From Sphingobium naphthae (lineage in GTDB: Bacteria > Pseudomonadota > Alphaproteobacteria > Sphingomonadales > Sphingomonadaceae), in assembly GCF_020782235.1 (NCBI RefSeq), contig NZ_JAJGNO010000009.1, forward strand, positions 171,416 to 235,415: a stretch of 64,000 nt of DNA, in the 5' to 3' direction. Below the pieces are notes generated by a model. It was not told the origin of the DNA. It did no database searches and saw only the letters and a program-made list of their open reading frames with translations. A program made the position numbers and the translations under genes. Each line of letters begins with the position of its first letter. Within the stretch, counting starts at the first letter, position 1. Shown piece by piece: positions 37,601 to 46,163 of the stretch.

Positions 37601-39328
37601 GCCGGCGGGCAGTTCCAGCACGAAGCGCTGGACATGACCGAGCGCGCCGCCGTCGATCGGCGTCGTCATCTCCTCAATTACGCGGAAGCCGAAATTCTCG
37701 AACGCGGGCACCACTTCCGACAGGGCGATGGTGTCGTGACTGTAGAGCTTGAGGCGCAGCCGCTCGGCGCAATCCTCGGGATTGCGATAGATGCGGATCG
37801 ACTTGTCGCCCGCGCCCGACAGGCTGTGGATCAGGCGAATGTCGATCGCGGCCTCGGCCGGCCCGGCGCCATTGCGATAGGCAAGCGGGAAGCCGGCGGC
37901 ATAGCGCTGCGCCAGCGCCGCGGCGCGGCCGGGCTCCTCGGTCTCAGCCAGGCTCTCCTCGACGGCGGGCACCCAGCCGCGCACCATCTGCTGCAACTGG
38001 CGGTCCAGCGCCGCCGCGTCGGGAACGATGCCGCCGTCGCGCAGGTCGAGCGTGATGCGCAGCAGCGCAAGACCGCCTTCCTCCAGCGCGATCGACCAGC
38101 TGAGCACCGGGCCATTGGCGGCCTTCGCCAGCATGTCCTGCACCGCGACGCGGCGCGCGGTCGACAGTTCGTCGCGCGGCAGCCAGACGAAGGCATAGAG
38201 GTGACGCGCCAGCGCGCTGGTCGCAAGCGCCAGCTTCGGGCGCGGGCGATCCGTCAGCGACATGAAGGTGAGCGCCAGCCGCTCCAGCGTGTCGCGATCG
38301 AACCCGATGGTGATGTCATGGGGCAGGGCGGTCAGCGCATGGGCCAGCGTCTTGCCGGCATGGCTCATCGGATCGAAGCCGAACTTGTCCATCAAAGTTG
38401 AGAGCGCCGAGCGCAGCAGCGGCACCTTGTCCGGTGTCGCGGCAAGGCCGGAACTCGTCCACATGCCCGCGTGGATCGAAAGGGCGGTGACATCCCGGCC
38501 CGACCGGATCGGGATGATGATGAGGTCCAGCAGCACATGGCGGTGGACTCGCGACAGACGGCTCGACTTGATGATGAGCGGCGTGCGCTTGCCTTCCTCG
38601 AACCAGGTGAAGGCGGCGTCGAGCGACGCGGGCGCGATCAGGGCGCGCTCGTGGCGCGTGCAGATGCCGAGCGCCGCGCTGCTGCTGCCGTCGCGGGCGA
38701 CGACTTCATGGCCGGTCTGGGTGAAATGGCGCGCCAGGAACCAGCGCAGCAGCGCCGCGCCTTCCTCGTCGGAAACGGCATCGGCATCCGCGGCCATGGC
38801 GGACTGCATCTGCGCCCAGTCGGCAACGGCGGCGCGGACATCCTCCAGCGTTTCGGACAGCGCCTTTTCGAGCGCGCGACGCGCCTTAGCGTCCGCCCGG
38901 TCGGCTTCGATATAGATCATCGATTCGCGGCGAGCGCCCGGCGCGTCGTCGTCCAGCACCGCGGACAGCGCGCCATCGGCATCGCGGGCGACGGACAGGA
39001 TGGGGTGGAGCAGGCGATGGATGGTGACATCGGCGGCCGCCATTGCATTGGCGATCGAATCGACCAGGAACGGCATGTCGTCGTTGATGATCGCCAGCCG
39101 CATGAAACGCCCGGTGGCGCCTTCGCCTAGCGTCTCGATCGCGATCGCGCTTTCGCCCGGGCGGCGGCCATTGGCGACGCGTCCCAGAAAGCCCGCCGCC
39201 GCGGCGAGCGCCGCCTGGTCCAGACCTTCGCTCTCGCCCGGTAGCGCACCCTTGCTCAGCGCGCCTTGCAGCGCCTCCAGGATGCTCGTGTCGACTTCCT
39301 TATTCTTCGCTTCAGCCAGCGCCGTCAT
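34664..39328 (-). CDS. gdhB: NAD-specific glutamate dehydrogenase, large type
   Basis: This enzyme oxidatively deaminates glutamate to 2-oxoglutarate with NAD+. The 1554-aa protein belongs to the 180-kDa class (Bac_GDH), long known from Pseudomonas and Caulobacter relatives. ACT-like regulatory domains fill the first half. The catalytic core includes PVARGGLRWSDRRDDFRTE, KNAVIVPTGAKGGFYPK and VVGCGDMSGDVFGNGML. The C-terminal helical part ends AGQARGLLGR. GAGGTGAGC precedes ATG 39328, and the frame extends to 39382 without support. Confidence 0.95.
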   Translation of the reverse strand: MTALAEAKNKEVDTSILEALQGALSKGALPGESEGLDQAALAAAAGFLGRVANGRRPGESAIAIETLGEGATGRFMRLAIINDDMPFLVDSIANAMAAADVTIHRLLHPILSVARDADGALSAVLDDDAPGARRESMIYIEADRADAKARRALEKALSETLEDVRAAVADWAQMQSAMAADADAVSDEEGAALLRWFLARHFTQTGHEVVARDGSSSAALGICTRHERALIAPASLDAAFTWFEEGKRTPLIIKSSRLSRVHRHVLLDLIIIPIRSGRDVTALSIHAGMWTSSGLAATPDKVPLLRSALSTLMDKFGFDPMSHAGKTLAHALTALPHDITIGFDRDTLERLALTFMSLTDRPRPKLALATSALARHLYAFVWLPRDELSTARRVAVQDMLAKAANGPVLSWSIALEEGGLALLRITLDLRDGGIVPDAAALDRQLQQMVRGWVPAVEESLAETEEPGRAAALAQRYAAGFPLAYRNGAGPAEAAIDIRLIHSLSGAGDKSIRIYRNPEDCAERLRLKLYSHDTIALSEVVPAFENFGFRVIEEMTTPIDGGALGHVQRFVLELPAGGDAATVVDRASVVTEAIAQVLEGRAENDRFNELIVTAGLSPRSVVLFRALYRYLRQTGVAYGMATFAETLRRAQDVTLNLVALFEALHDPATQTNAQERIAAAEAAIDAGLEQVTAIDEDRVLRLLRAVIDATLRTNFFGAAAAEALAFKLDSARIPGLPAPLPWREIWVYSPRVEGIHLRAGPVARGGLRWSDRRDDFRTEILGLMKAQRVKNAVIVPTGAKGGFYPKQLPSPQVDRDAWLAEGTESYRIFIRALLSVTDNIVKGNVTHPAEVVVRDGDDPYFVVAADKGTATFSDVANAIAQDRDFWLGDAFASGGSNGYDHKAMGITARGAWISVQRHFAEMGIDVQSEPVSVVGCGDMSGDVFGNGMLLSKAIKLVAAFDHRHIFFDPTPDPARSWEERNRLFQLPRSSWEDYDKSLISKGGGVFSRSLKRIPLTPEMQAILDVPDAEMEPSALISAILKAPADLLWFGGIGTYVKAAAQSQGDVGDPANDRLRINAEQLRVRVIGEGANLGVTQAGRIAFSLKGGRINTDFIDNSAGVDCSDNEVNIKIALNKEMAEGRLPFDARNALLESMTDAVADLVLEDNRLQALGLSIAEAGGGDDLASYVRLIETFEESGRLDRQVEGLAANDQLLRRGQDGQGLTRPELAVLLSTAKLALQDAIEHGDLASDDSMIGELMAAFPPAMQDKEADAIAAHALRKEIIATKVANRIVNRLGLIHPFELAEEEGCSLADLANAFLIAERLYGIGELWADIDAAEMSEDARLGLFATIASGMRAQIADILRALPAGTLPAQGHERLAPGVHKLASQVDDLLTSEAQRRTSSVTDRLLGLGAPEGLARRASGLFKLDGAVGIAALAARMNVDELLLTRAFTHLGEAVGIDWVQSTAARMEPSDPWERLLISGVARDMQQVRLDFLAQAKGQDISAHVEEWLKAKGPRIRQFRTLVQRAKAAANPNVAMLAEIAGQARGLLGR

Positions 39329-39601
39329 TCGCTCACCTCTCAACAGCGGTATCGCCCGCCCTTGTCTGAACGGAGGAGGCACTGGATGGCCGCCATGCGA
39401 CTCCTCGGCTCGGGAGCGCCTATATGCGCCCCGGTGCAGGGCGGCTCAAGTATTGCGCGAAATAAAATTTCGAGTCTTTGAAATAAAATGATGCAGCGCA
39501 ACATGGCGCGCAGGTGGCGCGCCGCGAATGCATGCTGCTTCTATCGCGCGGCAGCAGACGAATGTCGAGGGGCGGCATCAGCGCCCCGTCCGGCGAAAGC
39601 G

Positions 39602-40933
39602 TCAACGTGCGGCGGCGACGATCACGCGCTGGCCCAGATCCGAGCCTTCGGGCAGGGCAGCGATGATGGAGAGGCTGCCATCTTCTTCCCGACGCGCCAC
39701 CACCACGGCCAGGCCGTCGGGATCGGTCGAGACGGACACGGGGTCTAGCGCCGCGGCGTTCCTGATCGTGTCGCGCGCGCTCTGGCGGCGATCGGGACGC
39801 GCGGGCAGCGCCGCGCGGCGCTTGGCGCGCTCGTCGCGCACCACCGCCTTCAGCCCGCCGGTGTAGGTCGCCAGATATTCCGCCAGCATGCCGACGCCCA
39901 GTTCAGCCGCCAGCGCATGATCCAGCGCGGTCGCATATTCGGTGATCCGCGTCTTGTCATAGGTGGCGCCGAAAACCAGCTTGATGATCGCAGTCATCGG
40001 GCTGCGCGCCTGCGCCTTGATGCCATAGTCGGCCAGCAATTCGGCATAGTCGTCGGGGCGGGCGCGGGCGACGAGCGCAAAATCATAGCAAAGGCTGACG
40101 GCGCGATAGAGAGCGGCATGGCTGCGCGCTTCGCTGACCCGCACGCGCGCCGCGCCATCGCGGGCAAGGGCGAGCCAGTCGGCGAGCGACGCGTCCTCGG
40201 CCGGACATTCCATGCCGGCGAGGTCGAGCGTGTCGTCCTCCTCATCCTCGCTCACATCGTCATAAGGGCGCATGCCGCTCGCGGCGGCCTGGCCCATGCT
40301 GTCGCTGGCGGGGCCATCCGCCCAGATGGGCGTTGCCGGACGCTGGGCGGGCGCGCTGCGCAGCGCGTCGCCGACTTCCTGCTCCAGCCCCTGCAGCATC
40401 TCGCTGCTGACGACTTCCTTCCAGTTGATGACGCCGAACACGAAGTCGATCGTGTCACCATCGGACGAGAAGGGCATCAGGATGCCGCGATAGAGGATTT
40501 CGGCGTCGCGCTGGTTGATGAATTCGGCTTCGAAGCCGATCGGCGCGGCGTTGGCGATGATCTGAAGATAATGGTCGGTCAGACGCGACAGCAGCGACCG
40601 CGCCGGCACATCGTCGATATAGTCGATCGCGCCTTCGATCTCGCATTCCTGGCGCAACGCCGATCCCAGATAGACGATGGCGGGATTTTCGAGGCCGGTG
40701 CTGAAATCCAGCAGCACGCTGTTGGGGCCGAAATCCTCAAGCTGTTCGGGCGCCAGATCCTCGATCGAGGGCAAGGGCCGGTCGCCAAGCAGCGAGGCCC
40801 AGTAATTATAGGCGCGCACCTGCATACGGCGCTCGTCGGAGCCGACCGCAGGCGGCGTTTCGATCGCGGCGTCATCGCCGCTATCGAAATCATCCTGGTC
40901 GTTGGCGACGTCATGCCCCCGCAGAGTGTCCAT
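39602..40933 (-). CDS. PAS-domain protein of unknown function
   Basis: This is a cytoplasmic protein of 443 aa from ATG 40933. The first half resembles a PAS_5-type sensor domain (YNYWASLLGDRPLPSIEDLAPEQLEDFGPNSVL split over about 40-75, then RDAEILYRGILMPFSSDG). The second half is not recognised. No kinase, GGDEF or DNA-binding output domain is seen. The start was chosen because the upstream extension to 41089 overlaps low-complexity coding and reaches the tRNA gene. It lies 273 bp upstream of the glutamate dehydrogenase gene on the same strand. Confidence 0.75.
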   Translation of the reverse strand: MDTLRGHDVANDQDDFDSGDDAAIETPPAVGSDERRMQVRAYNYWASLLGDRPLPSIEDLAPEQLEDFGPNSVLLDFSTGLENPAIVYLGSALRQECEIEGAIDYIDDVPARSLLSRLTDHYLQIIANAAPIGFEAEFINQRDAEILYRGILMPFSSDGDTIDFVFGVINWKEVVSSEMLQGLEQEVGDALRSAPAQRPATPIWADGPASDSMGQAAASGMRPYDDVSEDEEDDTLDLAGMECPAEDASLADWLALARDGAARVRVSEARSHAALYRAVSLCYDFALVARARPDDYAELLADYGIKAQARSPMTAIIKLVFGATYDKTRITEYATALDHALAAELGVGMLAEYLATYTGGLKAVVRDERAKRRAALPARPDRRQSARDTIRNAAALDPVSVSTDPDGLAVVVARREEDGSLSIIAALPEGSDLGQRVIVAAAR

Positions 40934-41090
40934 CCAGTCGGTTCCTAATATGCTGCAAAGCCTTGCCCGGGACTCGACTGTGGCACGGGATGGTAAAGAG
41001 GGCGTAAAGACGGGCCGCAAGAAAAGCGGGGGGCGGTGCGATTTGCCGGCTTGTCCTATCGTCCAACCGCTGTTATCTGCCCGCGCCAAC

Positions 41091-41166
41091 GCCGCAGTAG
41101 CTCAGCTGGTAGAGCACGACATTCGTAATGTTGGGGTCGGGGGTTCGAGTCCCTTCTGCGGCACCA
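41091..41166 (+). tRNA. tRNA-Thr (anticodon CGT)
   Basis: The 76 bases fold into a full cloverleaf with encoded CCA. The acceptor GCCGCAG pairs with CTGCGGC. The D arm is GCTC AGCTGGTAG AGC. The anticodon stem is CGACA/TGTTG with loop TTCGTAA, so the anticodon is CGT, reading ACG. The T arm contains TTCGAGT with two G-U pairs. The 3' end marks the start of accessory DNA, a usual integration point for tyrosine recombinases. Confidence 0.95.
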
Positions 41167-41715
41167 TTTTCGATGACGTTGTCACTTAGAAACCTCGCAG
41201 ATGCTACTTTTGCGAGGTTTGTAGGAATGGCGGCACCGTAGTATAGAGCCACTTGGCACGAAAGCTGCGGCTGAGTTGTATAATTCAGAGCTAAACGTCT
41301 TGTCCTGATAGAGGCAATTGTCGCAGCGATGAGTGGTGCCAAGTTCGGAGAATCACCTCTCGGACAAGTCCAGATTGACCGCCTATAGCCTTGAGGGGAC
41401 TATTCGGATCGGAGCCGGATTGTAAGGACAGCTGACACTTACGTGTAGTCGGCAGCCAACCACAATGCGCCGTTCGTCGGGAGGCGCGGGAACGTCGGCT
41501 TGCGCCGCGACCCGCCGTTCGGCGGAAATCAACCTGCCGGGCTGCAACGCGCCCATCCAAGCTGTTCAATTGGAAAAGTCACGCGCCTACGAGCGGTCAG
41601 TCCGGTTATAGCCGAGGCTAGGACAAAGCTGCCATCTCTGGCGGCCTCACCGACCGGCAGGTTCAGCCTATAGCGGCCATTCACGGGTGTCCCAAAAACA
41701 ATGGTATTGCGGGAA
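41167..41715. other. Non-coding stretch after tRNA-Thr, likely island edge
   Basis: About 550 bp with lower GC than the flanks by eye and no recognisable gene. The minus-strand frames here are short and one is simply the tRNA read backward. It holds the hairpin at 41190-41220. I found no second copy of the tRNA 3' end in the window, so no att pair is shown. Confidence 0.5.
41190..41220. terminator. Hairpin after tRNA-Thr
   Basis: AAACCTCGCA (41190-41199) and TGCGAGGTTT (41211-41220) form a perfect 10-bp stem with an 11-base loop, 24 bp after the tRNA. The terminal TTT makes it a plausible intrinsic terminator for the tRNA transcript. Confidence 0.6.
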
Positions 41716-41746
41716 TTGACGTTGCTGCATTGCAGCGACATATATT
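41716..41746 (+). promoter_or_regulatory. Likely promoter for the fluoride riboswitch transcript
   Basis: TTGACG (41716-41721) and TATATT (41741-41746) are close to -35 and -10 consensus with a 19-bp spacer. A start about 7 bp downstream would fall at the riboswitch 5' end. Confidence 0.5.
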
Positions 41747-41751
41747 CTGTC

Positions 41752-41815
41752 AAGGCGATGGATTCCCGCCGGGTCATTTGACCGAACCGCCCTTGCAAGG
41801 GCCGATGATTCCTAC
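41752..41815 (+). promoter_or_regulatory. Fluoride riboswitch (crcB motif)
   Basis: The conserved blocks of the crcB RNA are present in order: GGCGATGG (41754-41761), TTCCCGCC closing the first helix, ACCGAACCGCC, then CCGATGATTCCTAC (41802-41815), matching the family's GCUGAUGACUCCUAC box with small changes. It sits 30 nt upstream of a CLC-F type antiporter gene, the family's best-known partner. The identification rests on motif and context. How it controls expression is unclear; the Shine-Dalgarno at 41834-41842 lies just downstream. Confidence 0.88.
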
Positions 41816-41845
41816 TTGGCGCCGCAAGGCAGCAAAGGAGGAATT

Positions 41846-43237
41846 GTGCGCGCGACGTTTCGCAATCTGTACCAAGAGTTCAACGTGGCGGCGTTCTTTT
41901 GCGACCGGCATGACCATGCCATGTCGGTGGTCCGGTGGACGCTTATCCTGCTGCCGATGGCGGCGCTGGTCGGGACATTGTGCGCGGCCTTCCTGTGGAG
42001 CCTTGATGCCGCCACACAGGCCCGCTTCGACCATCCGTGGCTGCTGTATTTCTTGCCAGTGGGCGGGGCAGCCATCGCGCTTCTTTACCATCATACCGGG
42101 CGCTCGGTGGAAGCCGGCAATAACCTGATCGTCGAGCAGATACATGAGCCCGGGGGCGGCGTGCCGCTTCGCATGGCGCCACTGGTTTTCCTCGGCACCA
42201 TCGCAACGCATCTGTTCGGCGGCTCGGCGGGACGCGAGGGAACCGCTGTGCAGCTCGGCGGCAGTCTCGCTAGCGCCGTCGCCGGCCTGTTCTGTCTCGA
42301 CGTATCTGGCATCCGCATCCTGCTGATGGCTGGCGTCGCGGCGGGCTTCGGCGCGGTATTCGGAACGCCCTTGGCAGGGGCGGTGTTCGCCCTTGAAGTG
42401 CTGGCTCTAGGCCGCGTTGAGTATGCCGGGATCATACCGTGCCTGCTCGCGGCGCTAGTCGGGGACTGGACGTGTCATGCCTGGGGCATCCACCACACGC
42501 CCTATCACATCGCCTATGCCGGCCCCGCCACAGGCGCGCTGCTGGTCGAGCCGTTGATGCTCCTCAAGGCGACTGTCGCGGGCGTTGCTTTCGGGCTGGC
42601 CGGCCTCGTCTTCGCAGAAGCGAACCACGCATTCGGCGGCTTTTTCAAGCGGCGCATACCTTACGGACCGGCCCGTGCTGCCCTGGGCGGCGTGTTGGTG
42701 ATCGCGCTCGTTTGGATCATCGGGACCCGCGCCTACCTTGGGCTTGGTGTCTGGTCCGCCATTCCCGGTGATCCGACGATCGCCGGCTTCTTCACTGGCC
42801 CGGTCGATCGTTGGAGCTGGGCGCTCAAGATGCTGTTTACCGTCGTGACACTTAGCGCGGGCTTCAAGGGCGGCGAGGTGACGCCGCTGTTCTTCATCGG
42901 TGCTGCGCTGGGCAATGCCCTTGGCTGGCTGCTCGGCGCACCGCTCGACCTGTTCGCAGCGCTCGGCTTCGTCGCCGTATTCGCCGGCGCGGCCAACACG
43001 CCACTGGCCTGTACGATCATGGGGATCGAGCTTTTCGGCGCCACCCATGCCGTGCCAATCGCGGTGGCCTGCTTCGTCGCCTACATCTGCTCGGGCCATA
43101 ACGGCATCTACCTGTCGCAGCGGATCGCCGTCCCGAAGCATCCCGCCCGCGCTCATACCGGCACGGTGACGCTGCGCGACGCTCGCGCCTCCCGCCGCAG
43201 CCTAAGCCCCTCCAACGCTGTCAAGGAGCACAACTGA
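41846..43237 (+). CDS. CLC-F type fluoride/proton antiporter (EriC-F)
   Basis: This is a membrane antiporter of the CLC superfamily, 463 aa, predicted to export fluoride. The protopore strings are [54 protein letters not shown] and [18 protein letters not shown]. The GREGT form and the upstream fluoride riboswitch point to the CLC-F branch rather than a chloride channel. AAAGGAGG just before GTG 41846 fixes the start; the in-frame TTG at 41816 lies directly after the riboswitch. The stop overlaps the DUF190 start (TGATG). Confidence 0.88.
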   Translation: MRATFRNLYQEFNVAAFFCDRHDHAMSVVRWTLILLPMAALVGTLCAAFLWSLDAATQARFDHPWLLYFLPVGGAAIALLYHHTGRSVEAGNNLIVEQIHEPGGGVPLRMAPLVFLGTIATHLFGGSAGREGTAVQLGGSLASAVAGLFCLDVSGIRILLMAGVAAGFGAVFGTPLAGAVFALEVLALGRVEYAGIIPCLLAALVGDWTCHAWGIHHTPYHIAYAGPATGALLVEPLMLLKATVAGVAFGLAGLVFAEANHAFGGFFKRRIPYGPARAALGGVLVIALVWIIGTRAYLGLGVWSAIPGDPTIAGFFTGPVDRWSWALKMLFTVVTLSAGFKGGEVTPLFFIGAALGNALGWLLGAPLDLFAALGFVAVFAGAANTPLACTIMGIELFGATHAVPIAVACFVAYICSGHNGIYLSQRIAVPKHPARAHTGTVTLRDARASRRSLSPSNAVKEHN

Positions 43238-43565
43238 TGCACCACAAGGTCACGTACAGCGAGATCGGGATGATCTGCATCTACATGAAACCATCCGACA
43301 AGGCTGCTGGCTCGCGGAGTTTCTGGTCGCGCAAGCCGCTTGTACCGGGAGCTGGTCACTCAGGCGAACCGCGACGGCATCATGAACGCCGTCGCCATCA
43401 CACCCACTACGGCTACAGCAATCACGGCACGATCCGGGAAAACGGCTTCGAGATTTCTGATCCGCACCTGACGATGTGCGTTGAGCTGATCGGCCAACGC
43501 GGCGAGCTGGAGCGCTTCCTGCGCCTTCATGATACCGGTGATCTGCCCCGTGGGGCTCGGGGCGG
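43237..43565 (+). pseudogene. DUF190 gene broken by frameshifts
   Basis: DUF190 proteins commonly sit beside fluoride exporters. The frame begins [20 protein letters not shown] and ends with HTHYGYSNHGTIRENGFEI and LTMCVELIGQRGELERFL, both in the frame of 43237. The middle (about 43300-43400) has its homology in the next frame instead (LYRELVTQANRDGIMNAVA), so two compensating indels have scrambled about 35 codons. The C-terminus is lost where the sequence changes into an integrase tail at 43566. The product is probably non-functional, unless the indels are sequencing errors. Confidence 0.75.
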
Positions 43566-43625
43566 CGCTATCTAGGGATCGACGTAGAAGACGCGCTCGC
43601 CCTCGCTGAAAATACCGAAATTTGA
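43566..43625 (+). pseudogene. C-terminal remnant of a tyrosine integrase
   Basis: The 20 codons (RYLGIDVEDALALAENTEI and a stop) encode exactly the last 19 residues of the intact integrase at 52026-52658. Nine of the 60 bases differ, all silent (including TGA for TAA). Homology stops abruptly upstream of CGCTAT. The fragment includes the catalytic tyrosine. It is on the opposite strand to the intact gene, and both 3' ends face the sulfur/bd cargo between them. Confidence 0.85.
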
Positions 43626-43657
43626 GTGTTGGCTCCTCGCCTATGGCGAGCGGCCAT

Positions 43658-43762
43658 TTAGCGTAGCCACCAGCGGAGCAGTCCGCCCACAACCGCCAAT
43701 GCGGAAACGCTCGCAGCCCAAATGCCGACGAACCATCCAAGGCGACTTAGCCAGAGAGGCAT
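43658..43762 (-). CDS. CydX-like small subunit of bd oxidase (DUF2474)
   Basis: This is a 34-residue single-helix protein, MPLWLSRLGWFVGIWAASVS and onward, with the Gly-Trp-x3-Ile-Trp pattern of the DUF2474 family found after cydAB. Its ATG overlaps the cydB stop (TGATG), which supports it being a real gene. Such subunits stabilise the hemes of bd oxidases in the inner membrane. Confidence 0.82.
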   Translation of the reverse strand: MPLWLSRLGWFVGIWAASVSALAVVGGLLRWWLR

Positions 43763-44760
43763 CAGTGATACCCTTCCGTGCCGATCTTGCCGCGAAAGAC
43801 CCAATAGGACCAAGCCGTGTATGCCAGGATCACGGGCACCATGATCGAGGCTCCAACCAGCATGAACAACTGACTGCGGACGGGCGCTGCCGCTTCCCAG
43901 ATCGTAACCCGCGCCGGGACGACGTCGGGCCAGATCGAGACGCCGAGCCCGACCAGGCACAGTCCGAACAGGGCCAGCGCCCAGAAAAACGGCTGTGCAT
44001 CGCGCTTCAACCGGAGGCTGCGATAAAACAGGAATGTCACGATAAGCGTAGCAAGCGGCACCTGCGCTGTCGCAACCACGCCCGGGAAGCTCAGCCAGCG
44101 CTGATAATATTGCGCTTCAAGCCGTAGTGTGGCGAGGCTGATGATGCCGATCATGATGAGCAGACCAATCCCGAGCCGCCCGGCGTAAGTAACCGTCTGC
44201 CGCTGCAATCCGCCTTCGGTCTTCCAGTTGAGCCAGCAGGCGCCGAGCAGGGCATAGCCGACCAGCAGGCCGACGCCGGTCAGGAGGCTGAAGGGCGACA
44301 GCCACTCCCACCAGCCCCCGGCATAGCTGCGCCCGTCGACCGTGATGCCCTGCAGCAGCGCCCCGAGCGCAACGCCCTGCGCGAAGGTGGCGATTACCGA
44401 GCCTGTCGTGAACGCCCTGTCCCAGAAGGCGCGATGCGCCGGATCGCGCCAGCGGAACTCGAATGCCACGCCGCGAAACACGAGCCCCAGCAGCATGGCG
44501 ATCATAGGCGCGTAAAGCGCGGGAAGGATGATGGCATAGGCCAACGGAAATGCGGCAAACAGGCCGCCTACGCCCATCACCAGCCAGGTTTCGTTGCCGT
44601 CCCAGACAGGCGCGATGCTATTCATCGCCGTGTCGCGGTCCTGCCCGACCTTGAAGAAGGGGAACAGGATACCGATGCCGAGGTCGAAGCCGTCCATCAC
44701 GACATAGGCGATGATCGCAAAGCCGATGATGCAGGCCCAGATAACGGTGAGGTCGATCAT
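43762..44760 (-). CDS. cydB: Cytochrome bd-type quinol oxidase subunit II
   Basis: This is the membrane subunit II of a bd oxidase, 332 aa with about eight hydrophobic helices. Typical strings are YVVMDGFDLGIGILFP, APVWDGNETWLVMGVGGLFAAFP and GVAFEFRWRD. It overlaps cydA by 4 bp (ATGA) and the CydX-like gene by one base. It works with CydA in quinol oxidation and O2 reduction. Confidence 0.95.
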   Translation of the reverse strand: MIDLTVIWACIIGFAIIAYVVMDGFDLGIGILFPFFKVGQDRDTAMNSIAPVWDGNETWLVMGVGGLFAAFPLAYAIILPALYAPMIAMLLGLVFRGVAFEFRWRDPAHRAFWDRAFTTGSVIATFAQGVALGALLQGITVDGRSYAGGWWEWLSPFSLLTGVGLLVGYALLGACWLNWKTEGGLQRQTVTYAGRLGIGLLIMIGIISLATLRLEAQYYQRWLSFPGVVATAQVPLATLIVTFLFYRSLRLKRDAQPFFWALALFGLCLVGLGVSIWPDVVPARVTIWEAAAPVRSQLFMLVGASIMVPVILAYTAWSYWVFRGKIGTEGYH

Positions 44761-46151
44761 GCCGAAGCTCCCTCGATGATGGCCGGCGCCGGGGTGATCC
44801 CCGCACTGCGAATGGGCGCGTCGCTCGGCGGGGGTTCATGCGCTTCAGGCGGCTTCTTCATGAGATGAAGCAAGTACCAGATGCCCATCCCGAAGACGGT
44901 GAAATAGACGACTACAAAAGCCAGTAGCGACGAGGCAACCGCAGGGGCATCGAGCGGCGAGGCGCTCTGGGTGGTCCTGAGCAGCCCATAGACCGTGAAC
45001 GGTTGCCTCCCGACTTCCGTCACGATCCAGCCTGACAGCACGGCAATCAGTCCCGACGGCCCCATGAGGACAGCGAAGCGATGCAGCAGCGGCCAATCGT
45101 AGAGCGCTTTGCGCCAACGCGCGATCAGGCTCAGGAGTCCGATTCCGAGCATTGCGAACCCGATGCCGACCATCACGCGGAACGCCCAGAAGACGATACC
45201 GACAGGCGGACGATCAGTTTGCGGCACCGTATCGAGACCCTTCAAGGGCGCATCGAGTTGGTGCTTCAGGATCAGCGACGACGCCTTGGGTATCTCTATG
45301 GCATAATCCACCCGCTGTTTCGCGCTATTGGGAATGCCGAACAGGATCAAAGGCGCACCGTTCGGATGGCTCTGAAAATGGCCTTCCATCGCCATCACCT
45401 TCACCGGCTGATGCTCAAGGGTATTGAGCCCATGCATGTCGCCCGCAAAAATCTGGATGGGGGCTACGATGGCAGCCATCCACATCGCCATGGAGAACAT
45501 TTTGCGCGCGCCGGGATTGCAGCGGTCCTTGAGAAGATGCCAGGCACCCACCGCGCCCACGATGAAAGCTGTCGTCAAATAGGCGGCAAGGACCGTGTGA
45601 AAGAGCCGATAGGGGAAGCTGGGATTGAAGATGATTGTCAGCCAGCTCGGTCCCGGCAGGAACTGGCCGTTTGCGCCGATCTCATACCCCACCGGCGTCT
45701 GCATCCAGCTGTTGACCGACAGGATCCAGAATGCGGAGATAAAAGTCCCCAGCGCTACTGCAAGCGTCGCGACGAAGTGCAGCTTGCGGCCGACCTTGTT
45801 GATGCCGAACAGCATGACGCCGAGGAATCCGGCCTCCAGGAAGAAGGCGGTCAGCACCTCATAGGCCATCAGCGGGCCGATAACCGGGCCTGCTTTGTCG
45901 GAGAAGACCGACCAGTTGGTACCGAACTGATATGACATGACGATACCCGAGACGACGCCCATCGCGAACACGACGGCGAATATCTTCAACCAGTAGCGGA
46001 ACAGGTTGGCATAGACGCCCTTGCCGGTCTTCAGCCACAGAGCTTCGAGCACTGCCAGATAGCTCGCCAGCCCGATAGAAAAGGCCGGGAAGAGGAAATG
46101 AAAGCTCACGGTAAAGGCGAACTGCGCCCTTGCGAGAATGATGGCGTCCAT
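44757..46151 (-). CDS. cydA: Cytochrome bd-type quinol oxidase subunit I (CioA-like)
   Basis: This is the heme-bearing subunit I, 464 aa. H18 in FTVSFHFLFPAFSIG is the high-spin heme ligand region. GDMHGLNTLEHQPVKVMAME and TEVGRQPFTVYGLLRT are the quinol-site strings. The loop between them is short, as in the cyanide-insensitive CioA branch. bd oxidases are known to resist sulfide and cyanide, which fits its place in a sulfide operon. It lies 12 bp after the TauE gene. Confidence 0.94.
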   Translation of the reverse strand: MDAIILARAQFAFTVSFHFLFPAFSIGLASYLAVLEALWLKTGKGVYANLFRYWLKIFAVVFAMGVVSGIVMSYQFGTNWSVFSDKAGPVIGPLMAYEVLTAFFLEAGFLGVMLFGINKVGRKLHFVATLAVALGTFISAFWILSVNSWMQTPVGYEIGANGQFLPGPSWLTIIFNPSFPYRLFHTVLAAYLTTAFIVGAVGAWHLLKDRCNPGARKMFSMAMWMAAIVAPIQIFAGDMHGLNTLEHQPVKVMAMEGHFQSHPNGAPLILFGIPNSAKQRVDYAIEIPKASSLILKHQLDAPLKGLDTVPQTDRPPVGIVFWAFRVMVGIGFAMLGIGLLSLIARWRKALYDWPLLHRFAVLMGPSGLIAVLSGWIVTEVGRQPFTVYGLLRTTQSASPLDAPAVASSLLAFVVVYFTVFGMGIWYLLHLMKKPPEAHEPPPSDAPIRSAGITPAPAIIEGASA

Positions 46152-46163
46152 GAATATCCCCGT

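Noticed and set aside
34688..38401. 1237-codon plus-strand frame
   Set aside because: It is antisense to the large glutamate dehydrogenase and has no recognisable domain.
41073..41342. Minus-strand frame ending GTRTPDPNITNVVLYQLSYC
   Set aside because: It is the tRNA-Thr gene translated backward, a known annotation artefact.
43626..43657. CTCGCC/GGCGAG hairpin after the integrase remnant
   Set aside because: A short 6-bp stem with no T tract; too weak to call a terminator.
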